A stretch of DNA of 64,000 nucleotides from Thozetella sp. PMI_491 (GCA_021432635.1 MU270055.1:496001-560000); one strand, 5' to 3'; shown: positions 47,347 through 58,167, counted from the stretch's first letter. Notes: generated by a model from the sequence alone, not told the origin. Numbers and translations: made by a program.

Positions 47347-48124
47347 TTAACTGCATTTCTATTGCCCTGTAATGGTACACTCTTCCTTTTTGTACACATG
47401 GGATGACTTGATGACGGAGGGGGAAAGAGCTTTGGAGGTCTATAGGCTATGGCCTGTTTGGTTTATGGGTTGACTGAGGGATGTGACGCATCGGTATTGG
47501 TTGTGCTTGGGAAGTGGCCATGCGTTGCCGACCCAAGTTAATGCGCTGTGAACTGTGTCTGGCGAGCAGTTTACCTTGTGGCCTCAGCAAAACACGTTGG
47601 AGAAATGCACATTGGGGCGCGTCCATTTCGACATAGTCCTTACCAGGTCCTTTTTCTTGTGTATCGGAGGTTCTTTGCTTTGCTTCCCGGGGAATTTTTT
47701 TTTTTTTTCAAGACTGACAAAATGGAGCGGGCTTGCTGGATTTACAATAGGCTGGCTATAAGCAGCCACACTGCAGAACTGGAGCACTGGTTGGGATTGG
47801 ATAGGATTAAGCATAACTTCTCCTTTGACACCCACACACTTTACCCATCTTGGAATACCATAACGCCTTGTCGCTATGCCTTGTACCGATACCCACACCC
47901 TGGGCCATGAGGTGCCTGCCATGATGACTTAGATACACACGTCGAGACCCAACCCGAACGAAATAATTCTGCCTGCCCGCATCCCTTTTACGTCCTCTCC
48001 AGTACGCGGCCAGAAGGACACGAGAATACATACTGGGGCGTCGTCGACACCCTCTTCCCTCCCCCCAGTGGCCGGTCGTACGAGGCAGCCCCCAACAATC
48101 CCCGAAAGCGCGAGATTTCCTGAC
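47347..48124. other. Intergenic between convergent 3' ends
   Basis: Lies between the 3' ends of MCA1 (+) and apsB (-). It holds a T-rich run (47695-47709) and no supported gene. Terminators of both genes are expected here but I cannot point to exact sites. Confidence 0.55.
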
Positions 48125-51100
48125 TCACGCAGGCCCAGATATCGACTTCTTTTGGGCCATCTGTGTGCGCCACTCGTTGCGCATCTTGCGGATGCGCTGG
48201 TCGCGTTCCTGTTGGTCGTAGGCGTCGGCAAGCCGCTGCCGCAACGCCTCATGCTTGGCCCAGTTGCGAGCCGAGATCTGCACACGAACGACGAAGCGCA
48301 CCACGTTGAGGAGGCGCTGCAGTCGGAAGGGCCGCTTGCCGGCCGACTTGGTAAGGTTGTTCTTCTCGACCGCGGCGAAGCTGAGCTTGTTCATTGCGGG
48401 GCGGAACTTGGGGTTGATCTCGGCGCGGATGCGGTTGAGGATGGCGAGGTCGGCTTTGTTGCTGTACATCAGGTCATTAGCATGTATGTATGCATATACA
48501 TATGTCTGTGTGTGTGTGTGTGTGTGTCTGTGTGTGTGGATGTGGACTGGAGAAGTGTAGGTAAATCTGAGTAAAGGGGTAGCGTACCATGCATCACGGA
48601 TCTCCACTTCCTTGAGAAGGTACTGCTTCACAAACATGTTGTCCGTGCGAAACTTGGCCTCGCGATCCCAGCAGGCTTTGATCCACTCCATGTGCATCAC
48701 CATACCCCGGATCTCTTTCTCGTGTCGACGCTCGGCGGCCTCGGCGCCTCGGATCAGGGCTCCCGTATCCATGTCGCCATTATTGAGCGTCCCAAGCCCG
48801 CCGTGTGGGATGTACGCTAGGGCTCGATCGTTTGACGCTGCGGCGGCGGCGTCAGCCTTCTCCTTGGCGGCCTGGAGTTTCTTCATATCCTTCTGCAGCT
48901 TCTCGGCGCTCGCTCGGTACGCGGCCCTCTCGCTCCGTGCTCGATCAAGTTTCTTGCGCAGGCTCATCTCGACTGCCATTAGCTCGTCGAGCGCCTCACG
49001 TTGCTCACGGACCTCGCGGTCGAGCTTGTCGGCCTCGATCTGAGCTTCCTTCAGCATGTTGTGCAGGTCACGGCGCTCCTCGACCGACATGGCACTGCCA
49101 GTCGTGTCTGCACCTTGCTGAAGCTCCAGCGAGCGCACCTTCGCGACCTGGTCGTCCCGCTCACGTCGGTATTTGTCTAGCTTCTGCTTGTACTTCTTGA
49201 GCGTGCGCTCGTGGTTGGCAGTGGCCTCGTCAGCCGCTACCTGCGCATCCTTAAGGGCTTCCTCTGTAAGGAGCTTCTGCTCCTCGACTTCCTCAAGGCG
49301 ATGCTGGAGCTCTCCGGCGGTGGCAGCGGCCCTTTGGTCAGCATCGCGGAGCGACCTCTTGAACTCAAAGAGGGACTTGTGGGCGGCTGAAAGCTGGTGT
49401 CGCAGCTCCGACACCTCGGCTTTCTGCGCAGAGCCGCTGTGGGACGAAGGTGACACTATTAGGCGGCCTAGCTCGGCCTCGTGGGTTTTCCGCTCGAGGT
49501 CGGCGATCTGGCGCTTCAGCCCCTTGATGGTATCCCTCTGGGAAGCCTCGCGCTGGAGCATTTCGAGCTCCTTGTGACGTGCAGTTGTGAGGTCACGGTG
49601 CAAAAGCGACAGTTCGCTGTTGCCTTCTCCAGAAACCCCTTGGGCCGGATATTGACTAGCTGCGAGCTGGGCTTCGTAGCTGGCAATGCGACGCTCCAGC
49701 TCGCGAATAGTGCGGCGGGCGGAGACAAGATCTTGGCTCTCACCGGGCTGCCGTATGCTTGCCTGGAGGTCGAGGATCTCTCGGTTGAGCCGCTCCTCTT
49801 CGGTAGCTCCTTTCTCGATTTCGTCCTCGAGCGATGCCTCGAGAGCGCGGCGCTGCTCCATGAGAGCCTGATTCTCATCTCGGAGGCGACGGACTTCGCC
49901 ATCCAGGCGAGTCTTCGCGGACCGGAGGTCGAGCTTCTCTCGGTCGACCTTGAAAGCATCATCGCCCTGTAGTCTGAGTTGAGCAAGCTCGCCCTCGAGG
50001 TCATCTCGCTCAGCCTGGGTTTGAAGGAGGGTGGCTTGTACGGAGGCGAGCTCCGCGTTCACTGTTGCCAGCTGCTGCTGAAGTGCGGTTTTTTCCTTGG
50101 TGATCCTGGCTAGACTTTCGGTGGAATCGGCGAGCTGAAAGCGCAGTCGGGCAAGGTTCTCGTGGCTGTGCTTCGCAGTCTCCTGCGAGGCGGAGCTGGA
50201 CGCACTGGCCGCACTGGTGAGCGAGGCCAGCTGCTTCTGGAGATTGCTGCACTGTTGTCGCACCTCCTCGAGCTCCTTATGTGCCTTCCCCGACTCTTCG
50301 TCGATGGTAGCCTGCAACACTTCTACCTCGTCCTCAAGAGCCTCAGCTTTTTCGGACTGGGCGCGGAAGTCTAGCTGCGACTGGCGGAGTTCATCTCGGA
50401 CGGCAGATAGCTCGTTGCGGAGGTCCTCCAGCATGGCTTGTCGCGACTGCAAGTCCTGATGAAGGTCACTTATCTGACGCGCCAGTACGGCCTCCTCGCT
50501 CTTGTGCCGCTCTGCCTCGCTCTGGATGGCTTCTTGCAGCTTGGTCTCCTTGTCGGACAGGCTGTTCTCGGCGGCCCGCAACTTGTCGATGGTTCTCTGC
50601 AGGCCGGCAGCTCGTTCCTCGGCACGCTCACGTTCTGACTCCAGGGTGTGGCGTTCTGCGGTCCACTTTTCGCTGTCGTTGTCGTACAGGTTATCCTTCT
50701 CTCGGCATTCGGCCTGAAGGTCCGAGATCTCATCGTTGAGACGATCGATCTCTTCCTTGTATTTGTTCCGGATCTCGTGCTCTACATCGAGCGAGTGGCG
50801 CCGCTCCTCCTCCAAGTTCTCCTCGAGTTCCATGGCGATCTTTTCCAGCCGGGTGGTCTCGCGCTGTAACGAAGCAGACTCGTCTGTCAAGGCGTCGTGG
50901 CGTGCCTGAAGCAGTGCCTTCTCCTCCTCCCTGGATACCAGATTGTTCCGAGCCTCGTCCAAGCTAGTCGCGAGAGACTTGCGGAGTCGTTCAGCGGATT
51001 CGCGCTCCTGGCGCAGCTCTTGCACCTGTGACTTTAGATGCGAAGTCTCTTCATCCTTGGCCTGGCTCTGCTTGGCCAGAGTCGAGTAGTCTTGCCGGGC

Positions 51101-52435
51101 TTGCTCCAGATCGGTTTGTAGCCGCGCGACCTTTTCCTCCACCTGGCGGGAGAGGCCCTTGGTAATGACCGACTTGTTCGACATCTCTTCCTGGAGCTCT
51201 TCCAAGTCGGCTTCAGCTCGAGCTTTTGTGCCCATAGCCGCTTCGAGTTTTTCCTCCGTTTCGTCTAGCTGTTGCTGGAGACGCCGAACGTCAGCCTCCA
51301 AATCCACAATGGTATCTTTGGCTTGCTCTAGCTCTTCGCTTGAGCGGGCGTTTTCTTCCAGCTCGGCCACACGCTGCTCGGCTTCCTTGGCCTTGTCTTC
51401 GTACTCGTCAAGCTTAGACCGTAGCTCGTCGAGCTCGTCTTCGTATTCCCCAATGATCTGGTCCTTCCTCCGCACCTCCGCTTCCAGGTCGCCAATGTCG
51501 TCTTGCAGCTTCTCTACGTCATCGTTCTCGCCTTGCTCCTGGGCGATTTGGTGTTGAAGATGCTCTATCTCGGCCTCCTTATCCTCGAGCGCGTGGGTTA
51601 GACGGTCCATTTCAGCCCGCTGGCTCTCATCGGCAAATCTTCTCTTGGCCTTGTCTTGGAGCTCGAGGATCTGCTGCCTGTAGCTCTCGAGGTCTTTCTC
51701 AGCCGAGGTGAGATGCTTCTTGTAGCGGTGGAGCTCTCGCTGCATAGTTACTTTGTCGACCTTGAGCTCCGTGTTCTCTTTGAGGGCGGCTTCGCTGAAA
51801 CCGGGGCCGGCCTTGCGCAGCGCCTCTTCTAGAAAGTGGATTTTGAGCTTGAGGCCGAAGTTTTCTTTTTCGATCCTATCGATCACGTTCTCCTGTTCAC
51901 GCAGGGATAGGTGGTTGCCTTCTTCAAGAGGCCCCTTGGTGTCTCCACGGCGCCGGATCACCATGGGGGTTGACGCGGCGCTGCTCGCGTCCACTGCAGG
52001 CACTGGTGTGTGTTCAAAGTAGGAGGCGCTGCGCGACGCGCCATAGACGCTACTCTCGCCTACTGGCATGGGGGTCATGTCTTCGTCGATCCGGTCTAGG
52101 AACGCGGGTGTCGCCAGCCCATTCTCCTTCCCACTGTTGTTGTTGAACCGCCGGGCGCTGTTGCGCGTGGCGGATTTCAGTAAGGGCGTGAATTCTCCGC
52201 CACCGAGTCCAGCAGGAAGGTTCTTCTTGTCGGTGAAGGGAGCACGGTTTCCCCGAGGCGTGCGTAGGTTCGGACGGCCGCCATCGCGTAGCTGCTGGAG
52301 GACATTCGTGTCCTTGGATGGTGACTGAAAAGATAATTCTTGGGATATGTCGAAGTCGGGCTGTCTATTGAGGTAGCTTGCATCGCCAACATTGGTCCGG
52401 GGCGTGTCGAGCACGCCGATGCCGGGTTGGACCAT
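48125..52435 (-). CDS. apsB: ApsB/Mto1-type gamma-tubulin complex tether (CM1 protein)
   Basis: Microtubule-organising-centre protein that recruits and activates the gamma-tubulin complex at septal, cytoplasmic and spindle-pole-body sites (A. nidulans ApsB, S. pombe Mto1). Two exons on the minus strand, 52435-48588 and 48461-48125, give 1,394 aa. Residues 1-170 are disordered, with TP/SP sites. The centrosomin CM1 motif at about 175-245 is clear (SLREQENVIDRIEKENFGLK, then LKIHFLEEALRK). A coiled coil of more than 900 residues follows. The C-terminal 110 residues are basic and helical (FRLQRLLNVVRFVVRVQ), matching the ApsB-type end that localises the protein. The frame is open upstream to an ATG at 52546; I chose 52435 (MVQPGIGVLDTPRTN) because the extra 37 residues look like leader. 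The intron carries a TG microsatellite. The stop overlaps a GTGAGT that could act as a donor. Divergent with HAUS1. Confidence 0.92.
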   Translation of the reverse strand: MVQPGIGVLDTPRTNVGDASYLNRQPDFDISQELSFQSPSKDTNVLQQLRDGGRPNLRTPRGNRAPFTDKKNLPAGLGGGEFTPLLKSATRNSARRFNNNSGKENGLATPAFLDRIDEDMTPMPVGESSVYGASRSASYFEHTPVPAVDASSAASTPMVIRRRGDTKGPLEEGNHLSLREQENVIDRIEKENFGLKLKIHFLEEALRKAGPGFSEAALKENTELKVDKVTMQRELHRYKKHLTSAEKDLESYRQQILELQDKAKRRFADESQRAEMDRLTHALEDKEAEIEHLQHQIAQEQGENDDVEKLQDDIGDLEAEVRRKDQIIGEYEDELDELRSKLDEYEDKAKEAEQRVAELEENARSSEELEQAKDTIVDLEADVRRLQQQLDETEEKLEAAMGTKARAEADLEELQEEMSNKSVITKGLSRQVEEKVARLQTDLEQARQDYSTLAKQSQAKDEETSHLKSQVQELRQERESAERLRKSLATSLDEARNNLVSREEEKALLQARHDALTDESASLQRETTRLEKIAMELEENLEEERRHSLDVEHEIRNKYKEEIDRLNDEISDLQAECREKDNLYDNDSEKWTAERHTLESERERAEERAAGLQRTIDKLRAAENSLSDKETKLQEAIQSEAERHKSEEAVLARQISDLHQDLQSRQAMLEDLRNELSAVRDELRQSQLDFRAQSEKAEALEDEVEVLQATIDEESGKAHKELEEVRQQCSNLQKQLASLTSAASASSSASQETAKHSHENLARLRFQLADSTESLARITKEKTALQQQLATVNAELASVQATLLQTQAERDDLEGELAQLRLQGDDAFKVDREKLDLRSAKTRLDGEVRRLRDENQALMEQRRALEASLEDEIEKGATEEERLNREILDLQASIRQPGESQDLVSARRTIRELERRIASYEAQLAASQYPAQGVSGEGNSELSLLHRDLTTARHKELEMLQREASQRDTIKGLKRQIADLERKTHEAELGRLIVSPSSHSGSAQKAEVSELRHQLSAAHKSLFEFKRSLRDADQRAAATAGELQHRLEEVEEQKLLTEEALKDAQVAADEATANHERTLKKYKQKLDKYRRERDDQVAKVRSLELQQGADTTGSAMSVEERRDLHNMLKEAQIEADKLDREVREQREALDELMAVEMSLRKKLDRARSERAAYRASAEKLQKDMKKLQAAKEKADAAAAASNDRALAYIPHGGLGTLNNGDMDTGALIRGAEAAERRHEKEIRGMVMHMEWIKACWDREAKFRTDNMFVKQYLLKEVEIRDAWYATPLLRFTYTSPVHIHTHRHTHTHTQTYVYAYIHANDLMYSNKADLAILNRIRAEINPKFRPAMNKLSFAAVEKNNLTKSAGKRPFRLQRLLNVVRFVVRVQISARNWAKHEALRQRLADAYDQQERDQRIRKMRNEWRTQMAQKKSISGPA
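48505..48538 (+). repeat. (TG)n microsatellite inside the apsB intron
   Basis: A TG run with two TC interruptions (near 48505 and 48527) lies in the intron 48462-48587. On the coding strand it reads CA-rich between the donor GTACGC and the acceptor TACAG. Length change would alter only intron size. Confidence 0.85.
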
Positions 52436-53130
52436 GCTGGAGGCTTTCGGCGTCGCGGTCAGAGAGACGACGCGTCTTTTAAGTCGTCTAATGTCATAAG
52501 ATGGTAAGATGGGGGCGATAAGAAGCAGTTGTAAGCAGAGCACCAAGAGTCAGTCGCGAGGACCAAAAAAAAATTGGTACAATGAGCAATGCGTGTTGGC
52601 TTGGGAGGGTGTGGTACTTGACTTTTGCAGGACTTGAAAAATATCGTGGGCGGGGGACGCGTCGCGGAGGGAAGGTGGGCATGTAGGTGGTGCAAGGCCG
52701 AAGCGACTAGGAGCTCTCCCCCCCAGTCGCGCGGGCCGTTGTTTACTTTTTCACTGATTGGCAAATCAGCATCGCCCTACCCTTTCTGCGGCCAGGCCTT
52801 GGGCAGGGTAGGGGGAAGAAGATGGCCCCACAATGCCCCACAGTGCCCCACGGTATCCCGCCAAACCATACTTACCGGTACAGCTATCTACTCCATACAA
52901 GTTTATAACAAACCTTCGCTATACTTTGGTGCCTACCTTCCTTAGCTCAAGCGACCACACCACACTCTTCCTGCACGCGCGTTAACTTGCCTTCGGCCGC
53001 TCACTTACCAAGGTGGTAAACAACAACGGGGTCGGCTCAAAAGCACTAGCTTAGAGGCTTAGGCTTGTGCAGTACCCCTGCCTAGGCCCACGCGCGCATC
53101 CGCCCGTGGCCTGACGAGATTCTAGACACG
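52436..53130. promoter_or_regulatory. Shared divergent promoter of apsB and HAUS1
   Basis: A 695-bp head-to-head spacer. Perfect ACGCGT (MluI cell-cycle box, the MBF target in yeasts) occurs at 52470-52475 and 52657-52662, and CG-rich ACGCGC motifs occur at 52974 and 53091. A CACAATGCCCCAC-like tandem lies near 52827-52855. Binding by an MBF-type factor is inferred from the motif only. Confidence 0.5.
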
Positions 53131-54084
53131 ATGGCCCACCTTCCACCCAACGCCGCCATATTCTCGCCTTCTGTCGCGCGCGCCGCCGCCAGCGCCGCCA
53201 AGGACTGGAACTACGTCGACAGCTGGCTTAGCTCCAAATACCACGGGAGAACCCCTCCGGCATTCGAGCGCAATGCCGACACGCTCCGTGTGCTGCTGGC
53301 CCTGGCAGCCGCCAACGAGACGGCGGACGAGGAGAGGGACCTCGTGGCGCGCGTGGATGCGGCCGCTCTAAAGGACCTAGAGGCTCGCCAGAAGCACGTT
53401 AGGGCAGAAAATGCGGGGCGAGACCCCCGCGGAGATGGTGTGAATGGCGTGACGGGCGAGCAGCTCAGTGAGGACGTCTTGGACACCATCGAGGCCAACC
53501 TGCCTCGCGAGGCCAAGGCCGCCCTCGACACGATGGCCGCGGCAGCCGTCGAACTGGGCATCGCCTTCCCGGAGCCCGAGGCGCTGGGCCGAAAGATGGT
53601 GGCACTCCAAGCCGATGTATTTGGCCTCGAGCAGGCACATGCTCGCGTCGTGGTGCTACAACGCTATCTCGACGGAGAAGCGCGCAAGATTGAAGGTATT
53701 CTACGAGAAGTTGAAGGCAACCACTACCGTCCCGCAGCAGACCTGGCCAAACAGAACCTGGAGACCCAGCGCAAGGTCAAGGCGATAGCCACGAAGCTGC
53801 CTGAGCTGCAGGACAAGGTGGCGGCTTTGGCCGCATCGATCGGGATGCCCAAACCGACGATTGAACAGGTGCGTGACGAAGAGCAGGCCTATCTGGACCT
53901 GCTCGCCCAGAAGAAAGAGTTGGATGTCCAGGTCAAGGCATTCCAGGGCCTGCCGCCCGACATGGAACATGCCAGAGAGGAGCTTGAGAGCCTACGGGCG
54001 GAACTCAGGGAAGTTACGCAGCGCCGAGATGCCGTTTTCGAAGGGCTTGTCGAGCGGGAGACGCCGAGGAAGCCGCGAAGATAG
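53131..54084 (+). CDS. HAUS1: HAUS augmin-like complex subunit 1
   Basis: Subunit of the augmin complex, which binds existing microtubules and recruits the gamma-tubulin complex to nucleate branches in the spindle. Single exon, 317 aa, close to the 280-320 aa usual for HAUS1. The N-terminal helical block (about residues 20-65) has the KDWNYVDSWLSSKY and FERNADTLRVLLALAAANE stretches seen in fungal HAUS1. Nearly all the rest (about 65-310) is predicted coiled coil with heptad leucines, broken by a short Gly/Asp-rich loop (about 92-108). The tail is basic (RKPRR). Augmin has been described in Aspergillus and is absent from budding yeast, which fits a filamentous fungus. The start is the first ATG after an in-frame stop, with a good context (GACACG before ATG). 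VAC14 converges 185 bp downstream. Confidence 0.82.
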   Translation: MAHLPPNAAIFSPSVARAAASAAKDWNYVDSWLSSKYHGRTPPAFERNADTLRVLLALAAANETADEERDLVARVDAAALKDLEARQKHVRAENAGRDPRGDGVNGVTGEQLSEDVLDTIEANLPREAKAALDTMAAAAVELGIAFPEPEALGRKMVALQADVFGLEQAHARVVVLQRYLDGEARKIEGILREVEGNHYRPAADLAKQNLETQRKVKAIATKLPELQDKVAALAASIGMPKPTIEQVRDEEQAYLDLLAQKKELDVQVKAFQGLPPDMEHAREELESLRAELREVTQRRDAVFEGLVERETPRKPRR

Positions 54085-54269
54085 ACGCGTCGTGCCTTGT
54101 CTAGCCCAAATGTGCCAAGTTGCGGCCCTTCAATAAACGTAGAATCTATATCAAACACGATAGTAGGGGTATTGCTAGCATGTACGGTACAAGCGAAGCG
54201 CTTCCAGCTGAGGTGAACTTGTGTGCAAAACTGCCTGCCACGCAAAAGACGTCGTTCCTGCCATATCTA

Positions 54270-57200
54270 TCATTGCTGGGCCCGCTTGCCCCGACCCGCG
54301 ACCGCCCCCCCGAGCCGCCCGAACGGCCGTGCCAGCCCTGATCGTGGTTTCGAGGACGGTGCAGGTGTTGGCGCCGGGGGGTCCTTCAAAGGCACCGGCG
54401 GCGGCCCGCGTGCACCGTCCTTGGACGCCTTTGACTCCCCGGCATCAGTGATGCGCAAGTCCGCAAGGCCGAACGACGCGCCTTCGTCAAACTCACCCCC
54501 CAACCGTTGAACTCGGCGTGCGCGCTCCTGGACGGTGCGGAATTTCTCGAGTAGCTCAGTCCATCGGATGATAGTATCTTCCCGGCCCTTGAGCCTGTTG
54601 GGACGGTCAAAGTTGGAGCCGCTCGGCGTGGTCACGTTACTGTGCATCGCTATGTGAGCATCCATGAAATCTCTGCAAGGGTGGTTGAGGGAGGGATTGA
54701 GGGGGTTCGCTTCTACAAGAGAGCCATTTCCAAGGTAGTGTGAAGGGGCTGGGTTAACATACGGTCTCGGCGCGATGTGAAGATAGCCAATCGAGCTCAC
54801 GCTATTAAGACGGTTCTTGAGCGCGGCGAAGGCTGACGACTGGGGGAGCAGCATTAATAGCCCATACAAGCACTTGTATAGGTGAGGATACTTTTCCGGC
54901 TCGAGGAGCTGCAGCCGGAGGTCTACATAGAGCGATTAGGAGATTTTGGTAGCGGTGAAGCGCAACGGGAAAATCCTTACAGGTAAAGACGGGCGACTCG
55001 AGCAACTGGACGAGCTTATCAATTTGGATGAGGATGTTGACCGTCATCTCGAGCTCAGCACTGTCGGTGCGGTTAGTGAGTGCAGATGCTGGTATGGATG
55101 TGTGACGAACAATATCTGGAGAAGGTGATACGCCTGCTCGTATGCCTGAGCGAGCAAACAGAGCGAAAAGGTGGCAACGGCATTGTAGCACCAGGACCGA
55201 AACAACGCAACAAAGAAGGTCTGCCCGTCCTAGGATGATGTCAGCTTCTCGGTGAAGTTGGGGCCTCATTGAAGCCGGCTTGTGGATTAACTGAACCTTG
55301 GTCTCGAGATTCCTCAGCCGTTTTCGTAGCTCCGAGAGTTCCGGCGCCGTGATCAGGTTGTTATTGAGATTCTGCACCATAATGCTGGCGAACTCTACGT
55401 CTTCCTCCTTCTCTATGCAATCCGCTAGAGTCCTGTATATTCGCTCGGCACTTAGGCTCATGCAGAGCTGGCGGATGATCAAGTTACCTCGGGTCTCTAA
55501 GAGCTTCCGGTCCGTAGAAAACAGCTGCAGGAGATTGACCATGAAATTAGAGAAGTAGTCATCCTCACTATTGCGTGAGATTTGGGAAAGCAGTTGCAAA
55601 TCTTTCGTCACCACTGCCTCGGCGGGGTCGGACAGCGTCTTCAACAACGCTGGGAAGGTCCCATCGTTGAAAGCCAGCACTTTGCGAGGGGCCTTCCGAT
55701 GCAGCATAATAAGCCATGTGAGCGCGGCCACTCGCGTGGCCTCGTGATCGTTTAGAAAGAGAAGCGTTAGCGAGTTTACGGCCGCTGCATAGTCAAGGTC
55801 GGCCTGCGGGCTGGCGGAAAGAGCCGGAGTTGGTGTCCTCATTGTGCTTCTCCCCTGGGCCGGGGTGGGGCTGCGGACATCGAGCTCTCTCGAGCTCGAG
55901 AGAGAGGCTCGAGCACTAGCATTTCCATCCTGACGGTCGCCCGACGGAGGAACTGGGATTCTCGAGGGCTGCGAGGCAGAGAGATCTGCCTCGTCTGAGA
56001 GAGAGACAACATAGTCCATCAAGGACGTATTGACCCTACCAGCGGCCTGTCGAATCGACTCGACTCCGCTCGCCATGGCCGGGAGTAGGTGAGCCAGTAT
56101 CTTGGGCGTAAAGGGTAGCACCTCCTCTGGGCATATATCAAGAAACTCGACAATCCATCGCAGGGACTCGAGTAGTCCATCCTCCTCTGTAGTTGGATAT
56201 TAGCAAGCCGCACCTCACCGCGAGGCAGTCGAACTGCCTGTCCATCATGAGCTCACCGAGTGGGGAGTCCAGAGTAGCAGTGAGTATCTCCAGAATGGCC
56301 TTATAGTTGATCTGGACGTCCTGTCCAGGGACCCAGTCATCCTCGCTCTCTTCTTCATCATCGTCAATCACGTCGTTCGCGTCATTGACAACGGTCGAAT
56401 CCACTTCGTCGACATCTTCGCGCAGCTGGGCACTGCCGCTGTCGACAGAATCCTCACGCTTCCGCTTCCCATCTCCTTTAGACTTCCTGCTTTCGGCGAT
56501 ACCCTTCTTGACTCGGGCAATGCGCTTGATCTCGTTTAGGAACTTGTCCAGGCAACCTTGCGTGGCGACATGAACATCCCGGTTAGTATCGCTCAAGAAG
56601 CGCAGAAGGCCGCCTAGGAACTCAGGCAGGTAGGTGACCAGTTCGAGATCCGGAATCGAGTCAAGGAGGATGATCCACCCGACCAGGAAAGTTCTAGTGA
56701 AGGGGTTCAGCACATATATACGCTCTCGCAGGAGCGGTATGAACCGTTTCAAGGAAAAGGCGGTAGGAAGGTTGGCATGTTCGTCCTGGCCTGTGTCCTT
56801 GTCGTCGCCATCAAAGCCGTGCTGCTCCAAGACAGAGACATAGGTGGCGGCCGATTCAGATACTATGTCCTTGATTAGGCGGTCCAGGAGCTCAGCGCCA
56901 TTCTTCACCGAGAGTTCGGAATCGGCGCCTAACTAAATCGTCGCAAAATTTTAAGCAGTGCACATGGGTATAATGTAGAGCGTTAGAGCTCCGGGGCAGG
57001 CGTCGGACGTACCTTGCACAGAGCATCAAAGATGTGGTTAAAGTAGATCAAGATCTCACCCTTTGCGACCTTGGCGATGTTGTACATGGCCTCACAAGCA
57101 TAGTACCTTACGCGTGCATCCTGGTCCGTGAAACAGGCAAGCACAGGCGGCACGATTACCTCGAGGTATCTGGCAAGCTCCTACAGTCCAAGGTGAGCTA

Positions 57201-57711
57201 AGGTGTCGTACATACAGCCTCTACTGCGTTACGTAGACCGTCCTCATTTGGAGAGGGGGGGACGAACTGGGCCAAGGGCGATAGCCGCGGCAGCCAGGCC
57301 GATTAGGCCGCCATTTCGAGCGTGAGGCTGATGCACGGCGTAGGCAAACTCATTGCACAGCTGGTTGAGGACGACCTGGACCTTCGCATAGTCTCTGCTG
57401 GAGACAAGCTCACGAATGACACGCTCGAGCCTATCCATACCACTCTCGTAAGTGTCCGAAGAAATTATTACAACGACATGCACATAGTACTGCCCAGAAG
57501 TATTATAGGATATGAGTAGATAGTGCAAAGAAAGGTGGAGGACGGTGGGGAAGGTCTTCAGCACGCAGAGATAAAAAGGACAGCCTCACGTTGTCGTAAC
57601 GAGGGCGCAAAATGGGGAGGGGAGGGGGAGGAGTGCCACATACTCGAGGGCACCGACTTTTCGCTTATCATAGAGCTTGTCATTCAGAGCGCGCTGGATG
57701 TTGGGATCCAT
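54270..57711 (-). CDS. VAC14: VAC14, scaffold of the PIKfyve/Fab1 complex
   Basis: HEAT-repeat scaffold that holds Fab1/PIKfyve and Fig4 on the vacuole/endosome membrane and so controls PI(3,5)P2. Nine exons on the minus strand: 57711-57644, 57430-57268, 57180-57013, 56932-56257, 56186-55297, 55229-55111, 55060-54981, 54922-54763 and 54672-54270, giving 908 aa. The start [23 protein letters not shown] is typical. The Fab1-binding region has [15 protein letters not shown] and [21 protein letters not shown] charged acidic insert lies near 235-275 (exon 4), and a Ser/Pro-rich linker follows [14 protein letters not shown]. The Fig4-binding C-terminal region includes [20 protein letters not shown] and [19 protein letters not shown]. 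The end is a Pro/Ala-rich tail. Every junction is in phase and rebuilds family sequence. Two donors are GTTCGT and one is GTTCAG. A 20-bp palindrome lies in exon 5. Convergent with HAUS1. Confidence 0.94.
55885..55904. repeat. VAC14: 20-bp perfect palindrome in VAC14 exon 5
   Basis: A perfect inverted repeat centred on AGCT, built from CTCTCTCGAG and its complement. It codes a Ser/Arg-rich part of the disordered linker, so the protein tolerates it. Confidence 0.75.
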
Positions 57712-58131
57712 AGTTATTGACCTCGGGCAGTGCGAGCTGAAGGTCTGTAGGACATGCTGCTCGCGATCGGAGCTGCCTTGGACGATCAGCAAATGACGCG
57801 ACGAGACAAGCTGGCGAGGCTACTGGTGGAGAAGATGCCCCTGCGATACCGGGATAGATAATCCGATGAAGCCGCACTCTCGTGCTCGGGAGAGACCAGC
57901 GCGTGTCTCTGATGGGACAAGGTGACCGGAGGGGCAAGAGGGTGAAGCAAGCACGGAGAAGCATGAACGCATCTGGAGCAAGGTGACGTCGCGTTAGCAC
58001 CCGAAATTGGGGTAGGGGCGAGCCGCAAATGTGGGTCAAGCCAGGCATAGCGGGGGGGTCCAACTTCGTGGGTCTCACCAGCCGCCCACGCCAGCCTTAC
58101 CTTAGGTAGGCAAGGTAGCTTGGGTAGGTAG

Positions 58132-58167
58132 GGTAAGCAAGTAAGGTATGGTAAGCAAGTAAGGTAT
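58132..58167 (+). repeat. 18-bp direct tandem pair
   Basis: GGTAAGCAAGTAAGGTAT occurs twice back to back. It is flanked by more GGTAGG/AAGGTAG variants (58096-58131), part of the TACC/GGTA-type simple sequence scattered through this window (also near 32190-32220). Confidence 0.85.
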
